NCBI GenBank assembly: GCA_027486255.1
Contig: JAIXPL010000042.1
Coordinates: 1-32,742 of the forward strand
Direction: 5' to 3'
From: Comamonadaceae bacterium
GTDB lineage: Bacteria > Pseudomonadota > Gammaproteobacteria > Burkholderiales > Burkholderiaceae_C
Length of the DNA: 32,742 nucleotides
In this document: positions 24,718 through 32,550 of the stretch, one piece after another
Position numbering within the stretch: the stretch's first letter is position 1
Layout: every line of letters starts with the position of its first letter
The notes under the pieces: generated by a model
Seen by the model: the letters and a program-made list of their open reading frames with translations, nothing else
Told to the model about the DNA's origin: nothing
The model's database searches: none
Translations under genes and position numbers: made by a program

Positions 24718-25791
24718 ATGGCACCGACACACACGGACCTGATCCCCACCCTCGTGGCCTTCATCGGCCAGGCTGATGCCAGCGACGCCGAGTTCAACAC
24801 CCTGGCCCTGCGCCTGTTCGCGCACCAGGTGCAGCACAACGCCGCCTACGGCCGCTTTTGCCGTGCGCGCGGGCGCCTGCCCGCCACGGTGCGGCACTGG
24901 CAGGACATCCCGGCCGTGCCAGTCAACGGCTTCAAGGAACTCACCCTGAGCTGCCTGCCCCCCGAGCAGTGCGAGCGCATGTTCAGCACCAGCGGCACCA
25001 CGCGCGAGCTCAAGGGCCGGCACTTCCACCCAGACCTCGCCGTGTGGAATGCCTCCATGCGCCGTCACTTCGCCGACTGCGTGGGCCCGCTGCCCATGCG
25101 CATGGGCCTGCTGTTCCCGAGCGAGGCGGAACTGCCGAACTCTTCGCTCGCCCACTACCTGCAACTGGCCCTGCAAGACCACGGCCTGCCCGGCAGCCTG
25201 CACACCTGGAACGCGCAAGGCGTGGACGTGCCCGCCCTGCTCGCGCTGGTGCGCCAGGCGCAGGCCGAGGGTCAGCCCCTGGCCCTGCTGGGCGCGACCT
25301 ACAGCTTTGTGCACCTGATGGACGCGGCAGAAGCAGGCACCAACCTGCACCTACCCGCAGGCAGCTGGCTGCTCGACACAGGTGGCTTCAAGGGCCGCTC
25401 ACGCGAGGTGCCCATGGAGGCCTTTTACGCCCAGCTCTCGGCCAGCTTCGGCGTGCCGCGCGAGCGCTGCCTGAACATGTACGGCATGACTGAGCTGAGC
25501 TCGCAGTTCTACGACGCGGGCAACGCTGTGGTGCCCTCCATCAAGCGCGCGCCGCACTGGCTGCGCACGCGCGCGGTCGATCCGCTGAGCGGCCGCTCGG
25601 TGCCCGAGGGCCAGCCCGGCATCCTGGTGCACACCGACCTGGCCAACTTCAACTCGGTGACCACCATCCTCACGGAAGACGTGGGCATCGTGAGAGCCGA
25701 CGGCTTTGAGCTGCTGGGCCGGGCCGAAGGCGCGCAGGCCAAGGGCTGCTCGCTGGCGGTCGAGGACTTCGTGCAGGCGGCCCAGGCATGA
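24718..25791 (+). CDS. LuxE-like acyl-protein synthetase
   Basis: The 357-residue protein is an adenylate-forming enzyme of the LuxE (acyl-protein synthetase) family. These use ATP to activate a carboxylic acid and hold it as a thioester on their own cysteine. Visible motifs are the phosphate loop FSTSGTT (89-95), YGMTE (255-259), D321 in TEDVG and the hinge GR (334-335). C344 in KGCSLAVED lies near the C-terminus, where LuxE has its acyl-accepting cysteine (position inferred). It is the first gene after the TPP riboswitch and overlaps the LuxC-like gene by ATGA. With no luciferase around, the substrate is probably not a fatty acid for light but a thiamine-related carboxylate; that is inference. 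Confidence 0.87.
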   Translation: MAPTHTDLIPTLVAFIGQADASDAEFNTLALRLFAHQVQHNAAYGRFCRARGRLPATVRHWQDIPAVPVNGFKELTLSCLPPEQCERMFSTSGTTRELKGRHFHPDLAVWNASMRRHFADCVGPLPMRMGLLFPSEAELPNSSLAHYLQLALQDHGLPGSLHTWNAQGVDVPALLALVRQAQAEGQPLALLGATYSFVHLMDAAEAGTNLHLPAGSWLLDTGGFKGRSREVPMEAFYAQLSASFGVPRERCLNMYGMTELSSQFYDAGNAVVPSIKRAPHWLRTRAVDPLSGRSVPEGQPGILVHTDLANFNSVTTILTEDVGIVRADGFELLGRAEGAQAKGCSLAVEDFVQAAQA

Positions 25792-27233
25792 AGACCCTGC
25801 GCATCGGCCACCTGCCGGGCCTGGCCGAGGCCGAGCTGGCCTGGCAGGCGCTGCCCGGCACCGCGCTGCCCGAAGGCCACCGCCTGGAGGTGCCCGTGCT
25901 GGACATCCCGGCACTGCAGGCCTTATGCGCGCATCTGCGCGGGCCCGGCCGACAGGCCCTGCGCGCGCTGCCGGTGCGCGTCATCGTGGAGGCCATCGAC
26001 GCCACCGTGCAGGAGCTGCTGGACCCGGCCTCCGAGGCGAACCAGACCTTGCAGCACTGGTTGCCCCTGAGCACCGGCTTTTCGGCCGAGATGGTGCGGC
26101 TGAACCTCAATGCCACGCTGCGCACCTACCGCGCGCCGCAGCTGCAGCGCTTCCTGGCCGAAGACCTGGGCGGCGCCGACCTGCTCGACGGCTTTGCCCC
26201 GCGCGTGAACGGCGGTCTGTGCCGGGCCGAAGGCGCGGCCCTCGTGAGCCATGTGTGGGCCGGCAATGTGCCGGGCCTGCCGCTGTGGAGCCTGGTCAGC
26301 GGCCTGCTGGTCAAGGCGGGCAACCTGGGCAAGGTCTCGGCCGGCGAGCCGGTGCTGGCCAGCGTGTTCGCGCGCACGCTGGCGCGGCACTCGCCCGTGC
26401 TGGGCCAGGCCCTGGCCGTGCTCTGGTGGGAGCGCAGCGACACCGCCCGCGCCCGCAGCGTGTGGGCCGCCTCGGAGGTGGTGCTGGCCTTTGGCGGCGA
26501 TGCCGCCCTGGCCGAGCTGCAACAACAGATGCCCGCCGGCGTGCGCTTGTTGGCGCACGGCCACAAGATCAGCTTTGGCGCCGTGGGGCGCGAGGCCCTG
26601 AGCGCCACGCGTGCGCCGCGCATCGCCCGGCTGGCCGCCCAGGACGTGGTGCGCCACGAACAGCAGGGCTGCTACTCGCCACAGGTGTTTTATGTGGAGC
26701 GCGGCGGCCAGGTGCCGCCCGAAGAGTTTGCCGAGCGGCTGGCCGCCGAGCTGGCCCAGCTGGCCACGCGCTTTCCAAGGCCCGAGCCGGGCCTGGCCGA
26801 GGCCACGCAGATTGCGCAGTGGCGCAGCCGCCAGGAATGGGCGGGCGAGGGCGTGCAGCTCATGGGCCATCCCACGCAGGCCTGGAGCGTGGCCTTTCAT
26901 GCCCAGCCCCTGCCCCTGGCGCCGGGGCCGCTGCACCGCTGTGTGCAGGTGGTGGCCGTGGACACGCTGGACGAGTTGCCCACCTGGCTTGAGGGGCGGC
27001 GGCGGCACCTGCAGACCGCGGGCCTGGCGGTGTCGCCCGAGCGGCTGCAAGCCCTCTCGCTCCTGCTGGCGGGCTGCGGGGTCACGCGGCTGTGCGCCCT
27101 GGGGCACATGCCCCAGCCCGCTCCCGGCTGGCACAACGATGGCCGCCCCAGCCTGCTGGACCTGGTGAACCTGGTCGACCTCGAAGCCTCGGCCGAGACC
27201 CTGGCCGAGACCCTGAGCACGTATGAACCCTGA
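25788..27233 (+). CDS. LuxC-like acyl reductase (thioester to aldehyde)
   Basis: The 481-residue protein matches the LuxC family, a branch of the aldehyde dehydrogenase fold that reduces an acyl-enzyme to an aldehyde with NADPH. AGNVPGLPLWSLVSGLLVKAGN (158-179, here in two parts: AGNVPGLPLW and SLVSGLLVKAGN) is the cofactor-side core. HGHKISFGAVG (258-268) follows, and the nucleophile is C295 in EQQGCYSPQ, the LuxC pattern. It should accept the acyl group from the LuxE-like partner encoded just upstream (ATGA overlap). Its 3' end overlaps the ABC ATPase gene by 11 bases. Length is close to that of LuxC from luminous bacteria. Confidence 0.87.
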   Translation: MKTLRIGHLPGLAEAELAWQALPGTALPEGHRLEVPVLDIPALQALCAHLRGPGRQALRALPVRVIVEAIDATVQELLDPASEANQTLQHWLPLSTGFSAEMVRLNLNATLRTYRAPQLQRFLAEDLGGADLLDGFAPRVNGGLCRAEGAALVSHVWAGNVPGLPLWSLVSGLLVKAGNLGKVSAGEPVLASVFARTLARHSPVLGQALAVLWWERSDTARARSVWAASEVVLAFGGDAALAELQQQMPAGVRLLAHGHKISFGAVGREALSATRAPRIARLAAQDVVRHEQQGCYSPQVFYVERGGQVPPEEFAERLAAELAQLATRFPRPEPGLAEATQIAQWRSRQEWAGEGVQLMGHPTQAWSVAFHAQPLPLAPGPLHRCVQVVAVDTLDELPTWLEGRRRHLQTAGLAVSPERLQALSLLLAGCGVTRLCALGHMPQPAPGWHNDGRPSLLDLVNLVDLEASAETLAETLSTYEP

Positions 27234-27975
27234 GCCGCTGCTCCATCTGCAAGCCCTGCGCTTTGCCTACCCCGGCGGGCCCGAGCTGCTGCAAGGCATC
27301 GACCTGCCCTTGCACGCCGGCCAATGCCAGGTGCTGCTGGGCCGCAGCGGCTGCGGCAAGAGCAGCCTGCTCAAGCTCGCCGCAGGCCTTGTGTCGCCCA
27401 GCGCCGGCGAGGTGCGCTGGCGCGGGCAGGCCGTGCGCGGCCCCGGCCCCGAGGTGGCCCTGGTGTTTCAGCGCCCCACCCTGCTGGACTGGCTGAGCGT
27501 GCTCGACAACGTGCTGCTGCCCCTCTCGCTGCACCGGCGCGTGCAGGCCCAGGACCGCGCGCACGCCCTGCAATGGCTCGAACGCCTGGGCCTGGCAGAC
27601 CTGGCGCAGCGCGCCCCCAGCCAGCTCTCAGGCGGGCAACAAAGCCGCGTGGCCATTGCCCGCGCCTGGATGCAGCGCCCGGCCCTCTTGTGCATGGACG
27701 AGCCCTTTGCCGCCCTGGACGCCCTCACCCGCGAGGAGCTGCAACAAGACCTGCTGGCGGTGTGCGCCGAGCAAGGCACGGCGGTGCTCTTTGTCACCCA
27801 CGACCTGCACGAGGCCGCCTTCCTGGGCGAGCGCGTGAGCCTGCTGCATGCCGGCCGGCTGGCGCCTGGCGTCGAGCTGCAGGAGCCGCGGCCACGCAAC
27901 GCCCGCTGGCGCGAAGCACCCGCCTTCCACGCCGCCTGCGCGCAGCTGCGGCGCGCCCTGGAGGCCTGCGCATGA
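27223..27975 (+). CDS. ABC importer ATP-binding protein (ThiZ/SsuB-like)
   Basis: The 250-residue ATPase has Walker A GRSGCGKSS (40-48), signature LSGGQ (135-139), Walker B LLCMDEP (D159/E160) and FVTHD. It energises the importer formed with the permease and binding protein encoded next. Riboswitch control and family make a ThiXYZ-type pyrimidine or thiamine-precursor importer the best guess. Its start overlaps the LuxC-like gene by 11 bases and its stop overlaps the permease start by ATGA. Confidence 0.9.
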   Translation: MNPEPLLHLQALRFAYPGGPELLQGIDLPLHAGQCQVLLGRSGCGKSSLLKLAAGLVSPSAGEVRWRGQAVRGPGPEVALVFQRPTLLDWLSVLDNVLLPLSLHRRVQAQDRAHALQWLERLGLADLAQRAPSQLSGGQQSRVAIARAWMQRPALLCMDEPFAALDALTREELQQDLLAVCAEQGTAVLFVTHDLHEAAFLGERVSLLHAGRLAPGVELQEPRPRNARWREAPAFHAACAQLRRALEACA

Positions 27976-28733
27976 AACGCTGGACCGACGCCGCCGTCTC
28001 GCTGGCCCTGGGCGCGGCCGTGCTGCTGGCCTGGGAGCTGGCCACCCGGGCATGGGCGATGTCGGCCCTGGTACTGCCCGCCCCTTCGGCCATCGCACAG
28101 GCGCTGCTGCGTGGGCTGGAGACCGGCTACTGGTGGCCCCACATCGGCCAGACCCTGCTGGGCGTGGCCCTGGGCCTGGCCGCCGGCGCCTTGCTGGGCT
28201 TTGGCAGCGGCCTGCTGCTGGGCACGCAGCCGCGGCTGCGGCGCTGGCTCACGCCCTACCTGCTGGTGAGCCAGCTCACGCCCAAGCTGGCGCTGGCGCC
28301 GCTCTTCATTTTGTGGTTTGGCTTCGGCACCTGGCCCACGGTAGTGATGACGGCCCTCATCTGCTTTTTTCCGCTGCTGGAAAACACCCTGGCCGCGCTG
28401 GACCAGACCGACCCGCAGCAGCGCGAGCTGCTGCGCGCGCTGGGCGCAAACCGCTGGCAAACGCTCTGGCGCCTGCAGGTGCCCGCTGGCCGCCACACCC
28501 TGGCCGCCGGCCTGCGCGTGGCCCTGGTGCTGGCCTGGGTGGGCACGGTGGTGAGTGAATTCATCAGCGCGGGCCGGGGCCTGGGCGCCGTGATCATCGG
28601 CGCGCAAGGCGCCATGGACACCGCGCTGCTCTTTGCCGCGCTGGTGCTGATCGCTGCGCTGGGCGTGGCCTCCTACGGGCTGCTGCGGGCGCTGGAGCAG
28701 CGCTGGTGCTGGCCTGAACGGCGTTTTCAATAA
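27972..28733 (+). CDS. ABC importer permease (ThiX/SsuC-like)
   Basis: The 253-residue membrane protein has about six hydrophobic segments, with the coupling loop around LRALGANRWQTLWRLQVPAG (residues about 157-176). WVGTVVSEFISAGRGLGAVI is typical of TauT/NitT permeases. ATG 27972 overlaps the ATPase stop as ATGA. It forms the channel for the substrate captured by the binding protein encoded next. Same family as the permease at 8139-8918, but the two importers belong to separate operons. Confidence 0.9.
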   Translation: MKRWTDAAVSLALGAAVLLAWELATRAWAMSALVLPAPSAIAQALLRGLETGYWWPHIGQTLLGVALGLAAGALLGFGSGLLLGTQPRLRRWLTPYLLVSQLTPKLALAPLFILWFGFGTWPTVVMTALICFFPLLENTLAALDQTDPQQRELLRALGANRWQTLWRLQVPAGRHTLAAGLRVALVLAWVGTVVSEFISAGRGLGAVIIGAQGAMDTALLFAALVLIAALGVASYGLLRALEQRWCWPERRFQ

Positions 28734-28747
28734 CTAGAAGGATGTCC

Positions 28748-29758
28748 ATGTTTCATTCACATGTCCTGCCCACCCGGCGACGCCTGTTGGGTCTGCTCGC
28801 GCTGGCGGCCCTGGCGCCCACGCGGAGCCAAGCCCAGACCAAAGCCCTGGAGCGCGTGGTCATGGCCGGCTGGAGCAAGCCGATTTCTGAAATCACCCAC
28901 CTGCTGGCCGAGCCGGACAAGGGCTTCTTCAAGGCCCAGGGCATCGAGTTTGTGTACCTGCCCGGCGCCGGCGGCGGTGATGCGCTGCGCAACCTGCTCA
29001 GCGGCCAGGCCGACGTGGCCTTCACCGACCCGGGCTCGCTCTATGCAGCCCTCGACAAGGGCGAGAAGCTGCGCGTGATTTACGACGTCTACCCGCAAAA
29101 CGTGTTCAACGTGGTCTCGCTCAAGAGCCGCAAGCTCACCCGCGTGGCCGACCTCAAAGGCAAGCGCATCGGCGTCTACAGCCTCTCCAGCGGCACGCGC
29201 CAGAACCTGCAGGTGCTGCTGCACACGGCGGGCCTGACGGAGCAAGACGTGACCATCGTGCCCACCGGCCTCTTGAATTTCGCGCCGCTCATGCAGGGCC
29301 AGGTGGATGCCACGGCCGCCACCGACACCGGCCTGCTGGTGGGCCGCCAGCGGGGCCTGGGCGAGGTGAACGTGATGGAGGTGCGCCAGCATCTGAACCT
29401 CACCAGCGACGTGCTGGTGGTGCGCGAAGAAAGTTATCAGAAGCAAAAGCCCCTGCTCAGGCGCTTTCTCAAGGCCTTCCAGGACAGCGCGCTGTGGATG
29501 CAGCGCCAGCCCGAGGAGGCCGCGCGCCTGGCCGTGCGCCACGCCATCGACGGCCAGAACGAAGCCACCAACCTGGAGGTGATCCGCCTGCGCAACGCCA
29601 GCAGCACCTCAGCGCTGACGCAGCGCCAGGGCCTGGGCGCCATCGACACGGCCACGCTACAAAAAGGCGCGCAAGCCTACCGGGCCATCGGCCTGATCTC
29701 GCGCGATCTCTCGGTGGCCGACTTCGTGGCCAGCGACCTGCTGCCGGGCAAGCCATGA
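28748..29758 (+). CDS. NMT1/THI5-type substrate-binding protein
   Basis: The 336-residue periplasmic protein has a signal peptide with RRR ahead of the hydrophobic stretch (TRRRLLGLLALAALA), which could suit the Tat or Sec route, and a likely cut after SQA. The mature part is an NMT1/THI5-like two-lobed binding protein (GFFKAQGIEFVYLPGAGGGD; LLSGQADVAFTDPGSLYAA). NMT1/THI5-like proteins include ThiY, which binds thiamine pyrimidine fragments. AGAAGG (28736-28741) touches ATG 28742 but lies 6 bases from ATG 28748, so 28748 is chosen. It is the third importer gene of the riboswitch operon; the ligand is unproven. Confidence 0.9.
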   Translation: MFHSHVLPTRRRLLGLLALAALAPTRSQAQTKALERVVMAGWSKPISEITHLLAEPDKGFFKAQGIEFVYLPGAGGGDALRNLLSGQADVAFTDPGSLYAALDKGEKLRVIYDVYPQNVFNVVSLKSRKLTRVADLKGKRIGVYSLSSGTRQNLQVLLHTAGLTEQDVTIVPTGLLNFAPLMQGQVDATAATDTGLLVGRQRGLGEVNVMEVRQHLNLTSDVLVVREESYQKQKPLLRRFLKAFQDSALWMQRQPEEAARLAVRHAIDGQNEATNLEVIRLRNASSTSALTQRQGLGAIDTATLQKGAQAYRAIGLISRDLSVADFVASDLLPGKP

Positions 29759-30528
29759 GCCGCCTCTTTGAGCAGCAGACCGTGCTGGTGACCGGCGCCA
29801 GCCGCGGGCTGGGCGCGGCCATCGCCGAGGCCTTTGCGCGCGAGGGCGCCATGGTGGTGGTGAACTACCGCGAGCGCGCCGAGGCGGCGCAGGCCGTGGT
29901 GGCGCGCTGCGAAGCCCACGGCGTGCCGGCCTGGGCTCTGCAGGCCGATGTGCGCGACGCCGCAGCGGTGCAGGCCCTGGTGGCGCAGGTGCATGAGCTC
30001 ACCGGCGGCATCGACGTGCTGGTGAACAACGCCTTTGCCCCCTACCGCTTTGATCCGGACAGCCGCGCCCGCTTCTGGGACACCCCCTGGTCGGCCTACC
30101 AGGGCCAGTTTGACGGCGCGGTGCAGGCCGCCTTTCACACCTGCCAGGCCGTGCTGCCGGGCATGCGCCAGCGCCAGCGCGGGGCCATCGTGAACCTGGT
30201 GAGCGACCTGGTGCACCAGCCCAGCGTGGCCTACCACGACTACGCCACCGCCAAGTCGGCGCTGGAGGGTTTTAGCCGCAACCTGGCCAGCGAGCTCGGC
30301 AGCCTGGGCATCCGCGTGAACTGCGTGGCCCCCGGCCTGGTGACGGCCACCGAAGCCGGACAGGGCACCCGCGAGGCGGTGCGCGAAGCCCTGATCGCCC
30401 GCACCCCGCTGGGCCGCCTGGCCACCCCCGAGGACGTCACAGGCCCCGTGCTCTTCCTGGCCTCGGACTGGAGCCGCTTCATGACCGGCCAGACCCTGCT
30501 GGTCGACGGCGGCCTGCTCATGCGCTGA
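29755..30528 (+). CDS. SDR-family oxidoreductase of the riboswitch operon
   Basis: The 257-residue protein has TGASRGLG (13-20), NNA (91-93), catalytic S150, Y163 and K167 (YATAK), and a C-terminal LLVDGG. It is a complete FabG-like SDR. ATG 29755 overlaps the binding-protein stop by ATGA. In this operon it could reduce the aldehyde made by the LuxC-like enzyme to an alcohol. I recall from comparative genomics of thiamine regulation (Rodionov and co-workers, 2002) a THI-controlled SDR called oarX; whether this gene is that one I cannot verify. Last gene of the operon. Confidence 0.88.
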   Translation: MSRLFEQQTVLVTGASRGLGAAIAEAFAREGAMVVVNYRERAEAAQAVVARCEAHGVPAWALQADVRDAAAVQALVAQVHELTGGIDVLVNNAFAPYRFDPDSRARFWDTPWSAYQGQFDGAVQAAFHTCQAVLPGMRQRQRGAIVNLVSDLVHQPSVAYHDYATAKSALEGFSRNLASELGSLGIRVNCVAPGLVTATEAGQGTREAVREALIARTPLGRLATPEDVTGPVLFLASDWSRFMTGQTLLVDGGLLMR

Positions 30529-30542
30529 GCCTGGCACCGGCC

Positions 30543-30576
30543 AAAAAAACGCCCCGGGCCTGCGAAGGCCGGGGCG
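30543..30576. terminator. strong GC hairpin after the riboswitch operon
   Basis: CGCCCCGG-G-CCT (30550-30561) pairs with AGGCCGGGGCG (30566-30576), 11 pairs with one bulged G and loop GCGA. Seven A's precede it (30543-30549), so the U-tract exists only for minus-strand RNA; for plus-strand RNA it is a hairpin without U-tract. Confidence 0.5.
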
Positions 30577-30626
30577 CGTGACCAGAAAAATCAGGCAACT
30601 GCGGGTGTCCTGACAGGGCTATGATA

Positions 30627-30642
30627 CTGTATAAATTAACAG
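30627..30642 (+). promoter_or_regulatory. LexA (SOS) box
   Basis: CTGTATAAATTAACAG has intact CTGT and ACAG ends with 8 bases between, the proteobacterial LexA consensus; the flanks extend it to TACTGT...ACAGTA. A TATAAA -10-like sequence (30630-30635) lies inside. It is 10 bases from the umuD start, so umuDC should be induced by DNA damage. Confidence 0.9.
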
Positions 30643-30652
30643 TATTTCACGC

Positions 30653-31099
30653 ATGGCCACCCCTTTCACCGCCCCTCCCTGGACCGCCCTGCCGGTGCCC
30701 ACGCAGCCCCTGTGGGTGCAGCAGGTCAGCGCCAAGGTGGCGGCGGGCTTTGCCTCACCGGCCGAAGACCATCAGGTGGACCGCATCGACCTCATGCGCC
30801 AGCTGGTGCGGCATCCGCAGGCCACCTTCTTCGTGCGCATCCAGGGTGACTCCATGCGCGAGGCCGGCATCCTGCACGACTCGGTGGTGCTGGTCGACCG
30901 GGCCATCAAGCCCCGGCACGGGCACATCGTGATTGCCGTGGTCGACGGCGACTTCACCTGCAAGCGCCTGCACAGCCGCGGTGGCCGCATGCGTCTGAAG
31001 GCAGAAAACCCCACCTACCCCGACATCGTGCCCCGAGAGGGCCAGCAGGTGGAGGTGTGGGGCGTGGTGGTGGCGCACATCCACCAGCACCTGGCCTGA
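30653..31099 (+). CDS. umuD: UmuD, SOS mutagenesis protein (LexA-like peptidase)
   Basis: The 148-residue protein is cut by itself when RecA filament is present and then joins UmuC in translesion polymerase V. The cleavage site fits A31-G32 (AAGFAS), the nucleophile is S67 in GDSM and the general base is K104 in TCKRL. No DNA-binding domain is present, as expected for UmuD. ATG 30653 lies 10 bases after the SOS box with almost no leader and no clear ribosome site. umuC follows after 20 bases. Confidence 0.93.
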   Translation: MATPFTAPPWTALPVPTQPLWVQQVSAKVAAGFASPAEDHQVDRIDLMRQLVRHPQATFFVRIQGDSMREAGILHDSVVLVDRAIKPRHGHIVIAVVDGDFTCKRLHSRGGRMRLKAENPTYPDIVPREGQQVEVWGVVVAHIHQHLA

Positions 31100-31119
31100 A
31101 GGGCGGGGAGCCACAGGCC

Positions 31120-32418
31120 ATGTTCGCCCTCATCGACGGCAACAACTTCTACGCCAGCTGCGAGCGGGTGTTCCGCCCCCGCCTCCAGGGCGTGCCGCTG
31201 GTGGTGCTGAGCAACAACGACGGCTGCGCCATTGCGCGCAGCGAAGAAGCCAAGGCCCTGGGCATCAAGATGGGCGCACCCTGGTTCGAGATTCGGCACC
31301 TGGTGGACGAGGCGGGCCTGGTGGCACTGTCGGCCAACTTCCCGCTCTACGGCGACATGAGCGAGCGCCTCATGAGCCTGGCCGCCGGCCTGGGCCCTGT
31401 GCAGGAGGTCTACAGCATCGACGAATGCTTCATGGGCCTGGACGGCATCCCTGGCGACCTGGCGGCGCGGTCCCGCCACCTGCGCGAACGCATCGCCCAG
31501 TGGCTGGGCCTGCCCACCTGCATCGGCCTGGGGCCGAGCAAAACCCTGGCCAAGCTGGCCAACCACATCGCCAAGAACGCCGAGCGCAAGCCGGGCAGCT
31601 ACCCGCCTGAGTTCGCCCAGGTGTGCCACCTCGGTGCACTGCCGCTGGCCGAGCGCGACGCCCTGCTGGCGGCCACGCCGGTGCAAGAAGTGTGGGGTGT
31701 GGGGCGGCAAACGGCTGCCAAGCTGCAGGCCGCCGGCCTGCACACCGCGCTGGCCCTGGCGCGCGCCGATGCGGCCACCGTGCAGCGGCGCTGGGGCATC
31801 GTGCTGGCCAAGACGGTGCAGGAACTGCGGGGCATCCCCTGCCTGAGCCTGGACGAGCTGCCGCCGCCCAAGCAGCAGATCGCTTGCACCCGCTCCTTCG
31901 GCCAGCCGGTGAGCGAATTGGCCAGCCTGCGCGAGGCGGTGACCGAGTTCACCAGCCGCGCCGCCGAAAAGCTGCGCCGCCAAGATGGCCTGGCGGGGCA
32001 GCTGCTGGTATTCATCCGCACCAGCCCCTTTCGCACCGGGGACCGGCAGCACAGCGCCCACCGGCTGGTGCCCCTGCCCCACCCCAGCAGCGACACCGCG
32101 CAGCTCACGCAATGGGCCCTGGCCGCGCTGCACACCTTGTACCGTCCGGGCCATCCCTATGCCAAGGCTGGCGTGATGCTGCTGGACCTGCAGGACGCAC
32201 ACACGGAGCAATTCGGGCTGGCCCTGGAGCCCGAGGAGCCCACACACCGCCACCGCCTCATGGCCGCCCTGGACAGCCTGAACCGCCACCATGGCCGCGG
32301 CACGCTCCTGCTGGCCAGTGCGGGCATGCCACACACACCCAAGGACTGGGCCATGAAGCAGGCGCGGCGCACACCGCAGTACACCACCGATTGGACAGGA
32401 TTGCTGGTGGCGGGCTGA
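31120..32418 (+). CDS. umuC: UmuC, catalytic subunit of DNA polymerase V
   Basis: The 432-residue protein is a Y-family translesion polymerase. It starts with [14 protein letters not shown] (metal-binding D6) and has YSIDECF with D101/E102. [23 protein letters not shown] follows (in the protein as [12 protein letters not shown] and [11 protein letters not shown]), then a helix-hairpin-helix around [11 protein letters not shown] and a little-finger domain. The C-terminal PQYTTDW tail is typical of UmuC and absent from DinB. ATG 31120 is chosen because the upstream extension is glycine/proline-rich and not conserved. It overwhelmingly acts after SOS induction through the LexA box before umuD. 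Confidence 0.95.
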   Translation: MFALIDGNNFYASCERVFRPRLQGVPLVVLSNNDGCAIARSEEAKALGIKMGAPWFEIRHLVDEAGLVALSANFPLYGDMSERLMSLAAGLGPVQEVYSIDECFMGLDGIPGDLAARSRHLRERIAQWLGLPTCIGLGPSKTLAKLANHIAKNAERKPGSYPPEFAQVCHLGALPLAERDALLAATPVQEVWGVGRQTAAKLQAAGLHTALALARADAATVQRRWGIVLAKTVQELRGIPCLSLDELPPPKQQIACTRSFGQPVSELASLREAVTEFTSRAAEKLRRQDGLAGQLLVFIRTSPFRTGDRQHSAHRLVPLPHPSSDTAQLTQWALAALHTLYRPGHPYAKAGVMLLDLQDAHTEQFGLALEPEEPTHRHRLMAALDSLNRHHGRGTLLLASAGMPHTPKDWAMKQARRTPQYTTDWTGLLVAG

Positions 32419-32422
32419 GCCC

Positions 32423-32539
32423 ATGGCCATGGATGAAGTGAGCCCACGGCTTTTGGCCAAGCATGCTGCAGGCCGTGCAGGTGGCATGACCCGCCTCCTC
32501 GGGCTGCGCTGGAAAGGCCACCAGGCCCACGAGTACTGA
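32423..32539 (+). CDS. doubtful 38-residue open frame after umuC
   Basis: The frame begins 4 bases after the umuC stop with ATG and encodes a basic peptide ending WKGHQAHEY. I do not recognise it and see no ribosome site. It may be chance, or a small co-transcribed SOS protein. Confidence 0.2.
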   Translation: MAMDEVSPRLLAKHAAGRAGGMTRLLGLRWKGHQAHEY

Positions 32540-32550
32540 CCGGGTATGGC

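Noticed and set aside
24718..27233. Bioluminescence (lux) operon
   Set aside because: LuxE- and LuxC-like genes are present but luxA, luxB and luxD are not, and the riboswitch and importer point to thiamine metabolism.
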